DNA from: Phoenicibacter sp963592435
GTDB taxonomy: Bacteria; Actinomycetota; Coriobacteriia; Coriobacteriales; Eggerthellaceae
Direction of reading: 5' to 3'
NCBI GenBank assembly: GCA_963592435.1
Contig: CAVAWT010000022.1
Coordinates: 1-26,789 of the forward strand
DNA length: 26,789 nucleotides
A program made the translations under genes and the position numbers. Below the pieces are notes generated by a model. The model did not search any database and was not told the origin of the DNA. It saw only the letters and a list, made by a program, of their open reading frames with translations. Shown here piece by piece: positions 1 through 6,359 of the stretch (positions are counted from its first letter, which is position 1; each line of letters opens with the position of its first letter).

Positions 1-2
1 CA

Positions 3-137
3 TATGTGATCCAAAAAACTGTCGGACACGGGTATAATTATCCTGTGCAAGCGCACTTGAACCCGAAAATCAAAAGTGGTTTAATTAGTGCCTGGACCTT
101 ATGTCGAAAGAATTCGGAAGTTTCCGACCCGTATTAA
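3..137 (+). CDS. Possible C-terminal fragment of an unrecognised gene entering from the left
   Basis: A reading frame is open from the window edge and stops with TAA at 135-137, giving 44 codons with mixed, protein-like composition (ending EVSDPY). No start codon, family motif or other support is visible. An open frame of this length is not rare by chance. It could be the tail of a gene lying mostly outside the window, a decayed remnant at the edge of the defence island, or noise. The product is not recognised. Confidence 0.25.
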   Translation, partial: YVIQKTVGHGYNYPVQAHLNPKIKSGLISAWTLCRKNSEVSDPY

Positions 138-165
138 AGTGACGCGATCTTTTGGTTACGAAGCC

Positions 166-195
166 TTGACAAATTTACAATTTCTGAGATAATAT
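166..195 (+). promoter_or_regulatory. Near-consensus sigma-70 promoter without an obvious gene
   Basis: TTGACA at 166-171 and TAATAT at 190-195 are separated by 18 bp. A GATAAT alternative at 188-193 gives 16 bp. The promoter points rightward into the 3' end of the minus-strand DUF3644 gene. No plus-strand reading frame of useful length follows. Two small dyads do follow: TCCC-GAAT-GGGA near 233-244 and a palindrome around ACACTTAAGTGT at 249-260. It may drive an untranslated or antisense RNA, or be a remnant. Confidence 0.45.
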
Positions 196-261
196 GATTC
201 AGTTAGTCAACTTGTGAAGGGCTAAAGCTGGGTTCCCGAATGGGAGTAGACACTTAAGTGT

Positions 262-1272
262 TTAGAATTCCTTTGCTCCTGGGGTTGACTTACTTTTCTT
301 AGTTCCTTCCTTTAGTTTGTCGAGTAAAGTACTTGGTGCTTTTCTTATTTCGTCAAATATGAAATCAACCGCTTGCTGAGAATAACTATATTGAGGCTGA
401 GTGGATACATTGTACATGTAGCAAAGCCTTTTATTTTCCTTAATTTTAAAATAAGCATCCATTAATTTGAAGTGATATTTGTTAAAAGTCACCTGCTCTC
501 CCTTAAACAAGAGAATTATACCCTCTCTTTCAATTCGCTTATTAACTTCGGAAATACAGGCCTTAAGTTTATATTTATGCGTAACATTTGGATCTTTTAA
601 TTTATTGATAATTCTTACGCCCTCTGTTGCATCTTTATCGATGTGATAGAACTCTGTTGCTTCACTCTTATTTTTGGTTGCGTAGTGATAATGCTCCACT
701 TTGATAGCAAATGTGCTGTTGCTTTCCTCTATCATCGGTTCCAATGTTCGTTGCGTCCCCAATATTTTTTCAGCGACTTGCTCCGTATATTTTCCTCGAA
801 TTTCAGTCTCATTTAAAGACTTCAATCGAACAGATAACGTAATGAAATTCTCTGGAATTACGAGCGTCATATCCACATCATGCAATTCCTTCATTTTGTC
901 AACAAAATTAAAAACGCAAGCTTGTAACAGGGGAATATATAACGCTTCATACTCTTCTGTAATAAAATGCGTACTTGTGTTTCTGAGATCGATTACTTTC
1001 TCTAGGTTGCGACGCAACGGTGCTTTTTCGTTAGTAAAAACTTTTTTGACACAGTTGTCCAAACTAATGGTCCTGTTAGGCTTGTCTTTGTAATAAATCG
1101 AATCTTCTCCGAACTTTTTAATCATGTGCGCCTTAAGCATCAACTCCCATGCATTACAAATAAAGAAGCTAAAACCTTCCAGCCTATAATTGATAGAAGG
1201 CTTATTGTATATTTCTATAGACATTACAAAAGCTTCTTTTGCTTTGCTTATTAGTCTTTCGTATGTTTCCAA
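262..1272 (-). CDS. DUF3644 domain-containing protein
   Basis: This 336-residue protein matches the DUF3644 family. Its N-terminal half has the typical pattern of an Asn-Lys-Pro segment (about residue 23), then RLEGF (30-34) and AWELMLKAHMIKK (41-53), followed by a basic stretch and a conserved RNxxTHF element near residue 97. The family has no assigned biochemical activity that I can name. It is often met in accessory and defence regions, which agrees with the Eco57I-type methyltransferase gene upstream on the same strand. The start is TTG at 1270-1272, chosen because AGGAGGT lies 7 bases ahead of it. The 166-base gap to the methyltransferase gene suggests its own promoter, though none is clear. 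The gene looks more AT-rich than the methyltransferase gene. The tail is Lys/Ser-rich. Family assignment is by pattern recall and function is unknown. Confidence 0.8.
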   Translation of the reverse strand: METYERLISKAKEAFVMSIEIYNKPSINYRLEGFSFFICNAWELMLKAHMIKKFGEDSIYYKDKPNRTISLDNCVKKVFTNEKAPLRRNLEKVIDLRNTSTHFITEEYEALYIPLLQACVFNFVDKMKELHDVDMTLVIPENFITLSVRLKSLNETEIRGKYTEQVAEKILGTQRTLEPMIEESNSTFAIKVEHYHYATKNKSEATEFYHIDKDATEGVRIINKLKDPNVTHKYKLKACISEVNKRIEREGIILLFKGEQVTFNKYHFKLMDAYFKIKENKRLCYMYNVSTQPQYSYSQQAVDFIFDEIRKAPSTLLDKLKEGTKKSKSTPGAKEF

Positions 1273-1411
1273 CTAAGGCACCTCCTAACCCTGTTTTTTA
1301 AGTTAATCTTTCTCACCAACCCAACTAATGCGAGCAGTCTCGCTCTTGTTATTCTTATTTTACGTCAATTTACTTAAATGTAATAACCCCGACCTTTTCC
1401 TCCGTCAGCCC

Positions 1412-1442
1412 TAGGTGTTAGGTTTTAGGTTTTAGGTTTTAG
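1412..1442. repeat. TAGGTTT heptamer tandem repeat (about 4 units)
   Basis: Four 7-base units (TAGGTGT, then three TAGGTTT) and a partial fifth run through the stop codon of the methyltransferase gene, whose TAA on the minus strand is 1439-1441. The exact 17-base string TAGGTGTTAGGTTTTAG recurs at 26437-26453 near the other end of the window. Unit number could vary by slippage, but variation would lie almost wholly after the stop codon. Confidence 0.85.
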
Positions 1443-4400
1443 TGACCTTCTAAAAACTTTGTTTCTTCTTCTGTGAAGTTGTAACTGGAACCTTTTGGTA
1501 GCATTGGAAATTCTTGCACCACTTCTTTTGTCATTGAGAAACCTGCTTCACCCAATTGAGGACATGTTGTTTTCAAGAAAAAGTTAAATGCATCTGATGT
1601 TAGCTGGTTATAAATGTAATCGATGTCATAGTTTGCTGAATGAATAATAAAACAGGTTTTATCTGTGTAGAAGGCGTCTTCATCCTTGGCAATTTTGATT
1701 GCGCTTAGTGAGTTTGTTTCAGAATACACAATCTTCGGTTTTTCGAAGTCGGGCACATACGCGCAATTGCGAAGGTTGTAGGGTGTTGAGCCTTGGTCTT
1801 GGCGACGTTCAATTTTGTCCCAGAAGCCGTCCAACCAATCCTTAACCGCAGGGTAGTCGTCAATGTTAACTGGAGGCACATGGTTGCCATCATCGTCAAC
1901 GTAGCCATTGTGCGTGGCAATCAGCCACTTGTCAGCAAAGTCATAACTGAAACGCTTTATGTCGCGCCCACGGAGGATGGGTTTGAGGATTTCTGCCGAC
2001 TTTGGGTCTTTTTTGATGAGGTCATCTTTCACTGCCCCGTCAACAATGAAGGCATCGTTGCAACCTGTTTTAATTCCGTAATTTATTGAGATGTCCCAAT
2101 CTTTCAAAGGCGTGCCTGCGTCTTCAATTTTCTGTTTTATTGACTGCTCCAGTGGAGACAGCACCACCCAACTCTCACCTGCTGTGAAGTGCATAAGTGA
2201 CACATTGTCACTAACATATTCCGTTAAGTTAACAGACGCTTCTTCTGTTTTGGGTTCCGCACATGCAACAGGCGTGTTTGCAATTTCGTTTGCATAGAGC
2301 AAAATGTTTGTGTCAACGGTTGCATCAAAAACGCCACTGCCAAGGTCAACGAGCAATTTTGCGCACACTTTCTCACAAAGCCAGTCGCGCAGTTTTTCGC
2401 CATAGGCTGCTCGCATCCACTTGTTTGAAGTGATGAAACAGCACACACCACCTGGCTTCAAGAAGTCATTCGCGCGTTCATAAAACAGGCAATAGACATC
2501 TCCCGTGGAGGCAAAAGTTGCGAAGTTTTGGTTTTTGTATGCTTTTTTTGTGCCTGCGTCCAACTTCTGAATTTGAACATAGGGAGGGTTGCCGATGACG
2601 CAGTCGAATTGCGAAATGCCAAACATTGTTTGAGCGTCGAAAAAGCTGGCAACGCATGTTGTGTCAAATGGGTCATAACTTGTTAGCAGCTTCAAGCGAT
2701 CGCCGTCCCAAGCAGCATCTTCTTTGCGTCGCATGTAATACTCCTCGCGCAAGTCTTCCTTCATCTGCTTTTTCGTGCAGTTGAAGTAGGACGCGCGAAT
2801 GCTCTTCAAGTCGCTTTCTTTATTTAGGCTGTCTCCCAGTGCAGCATTGCCTGAACTTTTGAGCGGAATGAGCGTGTTTGCGCAAACGAACTTGAAGTCG
2901 AGGTTTGGGAGGGGCTCAATGTTGGCAAGTTCTTTTTTGTTCGACGTGTCAACGTCCACCATGAGTGAGAGCCACGCACGCAGGCGCGAAATTTCTGCTG
3001 CCATGGGGTTAATGTCGACGCCGAAGATGTTGTTGGCAAGAATTTCTTTCTTCATCTGGTGCGTTTTTAGTTTGCTATCAACGTCCAAGCGCTGCCTGCA
3101 CTTCAAAATGAGCTGCAACATTCCCATTGGGAATGCGCCAGAGCCGCACGCTGGGTCCAAAACTGAATAGGTGCGCAGCGCCTCCAGCACGCTTTCGCGC
3201 ACGTCTTTCACATCGCGAAGCGAATTTGAGTGGTTGGTGAGCCAGTCGGAATCGCTTTTGTCCAAAATTGCATCCACCTGAGCCCACAGCGCCTCGGGCG
3301 TTTTGCCGTGCAAGTGCTCACGCAGGGCACTTTTGCACATGAACTGCACAATCTCGCGCGGCGTGTAAAACGCGCCCGTTTCGCTTCGCTGCGACCTCTC
3401 GCCGTCCTCGCCACCAATTTGCCCAAGCAAACTCTCAAACACGCACCCCAGCATCTCGGGGTCAATTGCCACTTGTTGATATTCCGGCGACGACTCGTCG
3501 GTCGTGAAGTTATATTCCTGCAAGTGCGCATAAAGTTTGTGAAGCCACCTCTCAGGAAACGGAATGTCAAGTTCCGCCAAGTCATCTTCATGCTTCTCAA
3601 AAAGGCCACCGTTCAGGTAGGGCGTTTCCTTGTCATCAATTTTGCGCTCAGGCACTGGCGTGTTCAGCGTGTCATAGAAAAGCACCTTCAGCTCGTCATA
3701 GGTTGCATAGTGCTCTGGCAAACTTTTAACGATGTTCTTCTTCGCCAAAAACCAACAGAACAAAATGCGACCAATCAGGCGCGTCGCAAAAACTTTGCTT
3801 GCGTTCTCATCGATTCCACTCGCTTTCATGTTTTGGTAGAGCAAACTGAAATGCTCGGCAATGCCAGCATAGAACTTCTTGTTGATTGTTTTTAGCGCAA
3901 GCGCTTCCCACAGCTTTTTGTGAACTGCGCGCTGTGGCTCAATTTCGGGACGGGCCACCTGCGCCTCATCTTCAACGAAATTGCCACGCGCGTCAAGCCC
4001 CTTAATTGTGCCAAGCCCGCTCAAATTGTTCAAAATTTCAATCTGCGTGTTCGTCAGCTTCTCTTTGAACTCCATCACACGCAAATTAAACTTGTTGCTT
4101 GCCACCATCAAAAGGCCGTCGTCGGTGTTGTTAAGAAAAAAGTCGATGCCAACTTTGTAATGCGCATTCTGCGTGGTGGAAGAATCCTCCCAGTTTGGTG
4201 TGAGCATCACTCCTGCAGCAACAACCGCCTTCGTTGCATTTTTGTTCAACTGGTAAAACTTCGATTCATAGGGCGCCGCTTCCTCGTTAAAGTGATAGAG
4301 CGCCACGCGCTGCCCTGGGTAGAAAGCGTGCTCGCAAAACCAGTCCTGTTGCTTTTCGTTGCGAAACGTGCGCTTTGGAATGACGTTTTTGTCATAAATT

Positions 4401-4543
4401 TCCGCTGGCTCCTGCATCTTCCACGGCGTGCCCTCGTTAAGCACGTCCATCACCGCATTAGCAAGTTCCACCGCCACAGCAATGTCACGCGTCGCATGCA
4501 GCTTCTCAACCAACTCATTTATGTGAGGAAATGTGTTAGGCAT
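1439..4543 (-). CDS. Eco57I-type adenine-specific DNA methyltransferase (restriction-modification)
   Basis: This 1034-residue protein carries an N6-adenine (gamma-class) methyltransferase core. Motif X-like TGAFYTPREIV is at 389-399, the SAM-binding motif I DPACGSGAF at 463-471 and the catalytic motif IV NPPY at 652-655. The long N-terminal region (1-380) is of the type seen in Eco57I/COG1002 enzymes. The region after motif IV (about 780-1034) fits a TaqI-like target-recognition domain and includes ILRGRDIKRF near 855. I see no convincing PD-(D/E)XK nuclease site, so it probably only methylates and needs a partner to cut. The DUF1016 nuclease gene ends 12 bases upstream, implying co-transcription; the start has no good ribosome site, which suggests translational coupling. 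The PLD-helicase upstream is the likely restriction partner (inference). The gene ends inside a heptamer repeat. Confidence 0.88.
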   Translation of the reverse strand: MPNTFPHINELVEKLHATRDIAVAVELANAVMDVLNEGTPWKMQEPAEIYDKNVIPKRTFRNEKQQDWFCEHAFYPGQRVALYHFNEEAAPYESKFYQLNKNATKAVVAAGVMLTPNWEDSSTTQNAHYKVGIDFFLNNTDDGLLMVASNKFNLRVMEFKEKLTNTQIEILNNLSGLGTIKGLDARGNFVEDEAQVARPEIEPQRAVHKKLWEALALKTINKKFYAGIAEHFSLLYQNMKASGIDENASKVFATRLIGRILFCWFLAKKNIVKSLPEHYATYDELKVLFYDTLNTPVPERKIDDKETPYLNGGLFEKHEDDLAELDIPFPERWLHKLYAHLQEYNFTTDESSPEYQQVAIDPEMLGCVFESLLGQIGGEDGERSQRSETGAFYTPREIVQFMCKSALREHLHGKTPEALWAQVDAILDKSDSDWLTNHSNSLRDVKDVRESVLEALRTYSVLDPACGSGAFPMGMLQLILKCRQRLDVDSKLKTHQMKKEILANNIFGVDINPMAAEISRLRAWLSLMVDVDTSNKKELANIEPLPNLDFKFVCANTLIPLKSSGNAALGDSLNKESDLKSIRASYFNCTKKQMKEDLREEYYMRRKEDAAWDGDRLKLLTSYDPFDTTCVASFFDAQTMFGISQFDCVIGNPPYVQIQKLDAGTKKAYKNQNFATFASTGDVYCLFYERANDFLKPGGVCCFITSNKWMRAAYGEKLRDWLCEKVCAKLLVDLGSGVFDATVDTNILLYANEIANTPVACAEPKTEEASVNLTEYVSDNVSLMHFTAGESWVVLSPLEQSIKQKIEDAGTPLKDWDISINYGIKTGCNDAFIVDGAVKDDLIKKDPKSAEILKPILRGRDIKRFSYDFADKWLIATHNGYVDDDGNHVPPVNIDDYPAVKDWLDGFWDKIERRQDQGSTPYNLRNCAYVPDFEKPKIVYSETNSLSAIKIAKDEDAFYTDKTCFIIHSANYDIDYIYNQLTSDAFNFFLKTTCPQLGEAGFSMTKEVVQEFPMLPKGSSYNFTEEETKFLEGH

Positions 4544-4555
4544 GATTCAATGTTA

Positions 4556-5722
4556 CTAAAACTCGTCGGTTTTCTCCAGCAAAGCCTTCAAATCGTCAAT
4601 TGGAGGCAGCGCCTGCAGAAGTTCTTCGGACATATCTTTTGAAGTTTTGTAGGTGGCAACTCCCATTGGCTTGTTGTAATCTTGAATGACATAGTCTACA
4701 AATGCCTTGTTCATGTCCTTGCAAAGAATCAACCCCACAGGTGCGTTCTCGTGAGGTCTGCGCTCAAAATCGTCAAGCACTTTTAAATAGCCTGAAAGTT
4801 GCCCAAGGTAAGCTGTTTTAAACGGTCCACTTTTAAGCTCAACAGCAACAAGACAATTGAGGTCGCGATTAAAGAAAAGTAGATCAACATATTGGTCAAC
4901 ATCAAACGCGTCAAGGTGATATTGATTTCCAAGAAACGAAAAACCTTTGCCAAACGTCATAATGAAGTTTTTAATGTTGTTGACAATGCCTTTCTCCAAG
5001 ACACGCTCGTCAATGTCTTCAACATCACGAACACCAAGTTCTTCAACGTTGATGAAGTCCAGCAAATATTCGTCCTTAAAAGTGCTGATTGCACGCAGAG
5101 CCTGCTCACTTTTTGGAAGCGTTTTCAAAAAATTGTTTGACGATTTCCCTTGGTGGTTGAAGTCGTCTGCCTTAATTGAACGCTTAAGCGCCTCAACGCT
5201 CAAGTGCTCAGTCGCGCATTTGTGAATGTAAAAAACGCGTTCATCTGTTGTTTTCGTTAACGAGATAATCCACCTGTGATGCGTAAAGCTAATGGATATA
5301 AATTCCCCAGGGATGAGATTGGGGTATTTTGGAACTTGCAAGTTCGAAATTAGGTTCTCCTCGCCATCTAAAATTTTGGAATTCGCAAGTTCCAAATTAG
5401 GCTGATCTGAAATTACATTGCTCCACTCTTGATAAAACGTCCGCATAAGACGCAGGTTTCGACCAGAAAAACCCCGAAGTCCTGGCAATTCTTTTTGTAG
5501 CTGATCCCCAATTGCATCTAACGCGCCAGACCCCCAATTTTGTTCCTGACCAATATGATTGAGGTACCCACCTATTACGTAATAAAGTTGCAACTGTTGC
5601 GCATTAGTTGCCTTAGCAGCAGAGTATTGCGCCTTTAATACCGCTTCTTTTATCGCTTCAACTGCTGTTCCATATTGTCTTATATCTGCACACATACTTT
5701 CTCTTTTCTCCCTATTCATCAT
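4556..5722 (-). CDS. DUF1016 / YhcG-family PD-(D/E)XK nuclease
   Basis: The N-terminal DUF1016 domain (about 20-160) shows YYVIGGYLN, a WGSGALDAI segment (63-71) and GLRGFSGRNLRLMRTFY (81-97), the family signature. The C-terminal domain (about 210-370) has the nuclease core: FLGNQYHLD, then D280 in VDLLFFN, E295 and K297 in VELKSG, and a following GQLSGYL helix. All expected PD-(D/E)XK residues are present, so it should be active on nucleic acid. Family members are common near type I and type II restriction loci, but their role is not settled. The most upstream ATG is 5720-5722, only about 5 bases after the expected transcription start and without a ribosome site. The ATG at 5693-5695, preceded by AGAGAAAG, would give 379 residues and is a credible alternative. 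Residues 101-140 are encoded by a pair of near-identical palindromic repeats. Confidence 0.9.
   Translation of the reverse strand: MMNREKRESMCADIRQYGTAVEAIKEAVLKAQYSAAKATNAQQLQLYYVIGGYLNHIGQEQNWGSGALDAIGDQLQKELPGLRGFSGRNLRLMRTFYQEWSNVISDQPNLELANSKILDGEENLISNLQVPKYPNLIPGEFISISFTHHRWIISLTKTTDERVFYIHKCATEHLSVEALKRSIKADDFNHQGKSSNNFLKTLPKSEQALRAISTFKDEYLLDFINVEELGVRDVEDIDERVLEKGIVNNIKNFIMTFGKGFSFLGNQYHLDAFDVDQYVDLLFFNRDLNCLVAVELKSGPFKTAYLGQLSGYLKVLDDFERRPHENAPVGLILCKDMNKAFVDYVIQDYNKPMGVATYKTSKDMSEELLQALPPIDDLKALLEKTDEF
5329..5401. repeat. Intragenic palindromic direct repeat in the DUF1016 gene
   Basis: Two 26-base copies, 5329-5354 and 5376-5401 (23/26 identical, 47-base period), each contain a palindrome around GCAAGTTC. 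The first holds the perfect palindrome GAACTTGCAAGTTC. They encode the hydrophilic insert with NLELANSK and NLISNLQV between the N-terminal domain and the nuclease domain. Confidence 0.75.
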
Positions 5723-5733
5723 CTATGCTATAA

Positions 5734-5762
5734 ATTATACTTCAATCTTCAGGATATTTGAA
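5734..5762 (-). promoter_or_regulatory. Promoter of the DUF1016-methyltransferase operon
   Basis: Read on the minus strand, TTCAAA (5757-5762) and a perfect TATAAT (5734-5739) are 17 bp apart. Transcription would begin near 5727. That is almost at the first ATG (5722) and about 32 bases before the second ATG (5695), which bears on the choice of start. The -35 box touches the left arm of the toxin-antitoxin operator, so the two divergent promoters may be coupled. Confidence 0.55.
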
Positions 5763-5786
5763 TAACATAATGGTATATAATGTTAT
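5762..5786. promoter_or_regulatory. Inverted repeat overlapping the -10 of the toxin-antitoxin operon (likely operator)
   Basis: ATAACAT (5762-5768) and ATGTTAT (5780-5786) form a 7-bp inverted repeat with an 11-bp spacer. A TATAAT at 5776-5781 reading rightward overlaps the right arm. DinJ/RelB-type antitoxins repress their own operon by ribbon-helix-helix binding to such dyads, so autoregulation is expected. Placement is seen in the sequence; binding is inferred. Confidence 0.5.
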
Positions 5787-5812
5787 ATATTGTTAAATTG
5801 AAAGGAAGGGTT

Positions 5813-6052
5813 ATGCGACAAACTGCAACAAGAGTCGAGAACAACGTTTATGAGGTGTTTAAGGCAACCTCTAACAGCTTAGGGCTATCTCCAGCGGATG
5901 CTTTGCGAGTTTTTATTTATTCCTTCAATGAACATCATGGCTTCCCTTTTGAAGTTACTTCAAGGGCACAATTTGAGCCATTTGATACTGAAGATGAAGC
6001 ACTCGATTTTGCGACCGCTGTGTCGATGGAGGCAATCAATGAAGCAAGGTGA
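5813..6052 (+). CDS. RelB/DinJ-family antitoxin (ribbon-helix-helix)
   Basis: This 79-residue protein has a ribbon-helix-helix N-terminus (RQTATRV strand, NVYEVFKATSNSLGL helix) followed by the DinJ signature SPADALRVFIYSFNEHHGFPFEV (about 26-48). An acidic C-terminal tail would clamp the toxin. The ATG at 5813 is preferred over an in-frame ATG at 5780 because AAGGAAGGG lies just ahead of 5813 and the upstream ATG falls in the -10/operator. The reading frame overlaps the toxin gene by 14 bases, the usual coupled antitoxin-then-toxin order. It should neutralise the downstream MazF-like toxin and repress the operon through the dyad at 5762-5786. DinJ-like antitoxins are classically paired with YafQ/RelE toxins, so this pairing is a hybrid. 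Confidence 0.85.
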   Translation: MRQTATRVENNVYEVFKATSNSLGLSPADALRVFIYSFNEHHGFPFEVTSRAQFEPFDTEDEALDFATAVSMEAINEAR

Positions 6053-6359
6053 AATTTGGACCGTTCAAGAAAAGGGATATGCAAGCAAGCCCCGCCCAGT
6101 GCTCGTCATCCAAAAGGAAATCAACAAATATGACTCAGTTATACTTTGCCTTTTAACCTCCTTTGACTCTAGCGAACTTGAAAACAGAGTTTCAGTTGAG
6201 CCTACATCGAAAAATGGGTTGAAGTCGTTAAGTTACGTTATGACAGACAAAATTGTTACTGTTAACAAAAATGTGATTGACAAGCGCGTGGGCAAATTGG
6301 AAAACAAAACAATGAAAGAAGTGTTAGGAAAAATCGCTCAATTTCTAGGGATTGTCTAG
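6039..6359 (+). CDS. MazF/PemK-family toxin (mRNA endoribonuclease)
   Basis: This 106-residue protein has the MazF/PemK fold signature: GEIWTV at 4-9, the KPRPVLVIQ strand at 17-25 with the expected catalytic-loop arginine R19, and the LLTS segment (38-41) that carries the conserved Ser/Thr. The family cleaves single-stranded mRNA at short specific sites and arrests growth; here it is presumably held in check by the preceding antitoxin. The start at 6039-6041 is preceded by GGAGG at 6028-6032 and gives the normal family length. The stop TAG shares the palindrome CTAG (6356-6359) with the stop of the convergent helicase gene, so the two coding regions overlap by three bases. The pair lies antisense to the surrounding defence genes. 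Confidence 0.88.
   Translation: MKQGEIWTVQEKGYASKPRPVLVIQKEINKYDSVILCLLTSFDSSELENRVSVEPTSKNGLKSLSYVMTDKIVTVNKNVIDKRVGKLENKTMKEVLGKIAQFLGIV

Noticed and set aside
196..261. tRNA or known riboswitch after the orphan promoter
   Set aside because: The GGTTCCCGAA string recalls a T-arm, but no cloverleaf, anticodon arm or known riboswitch core can be drawn.
1412..1442. Telomere-type repeat
   Set aside because: Only about four units, internal, and no sign of a linear replicon end.
4060..4160. PD-(D/E)XK nuclease site in the N-terminus of the Eco57I-type methyltransferase
   Set aside because: An ExK triplet (E158-F-K160) and an upstream Asp exist, but the spacing and surrounding strands do not form a convincing nuclease core, so I do not call it a self-contained type IIG enzyme.
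3230..4642. Long plus-strand reading frames opposite the methyltransferase
   Set aside because: They lie antisense to a gene with clear motifs, are rich in unlikely residues and have no ribosome sites or family signals.
5780..5812. Upstream ATG for the antitoxin
   Set aside because: It falls in the -10/operator and its first codons contain the ribosome site of the ATG at 5813.
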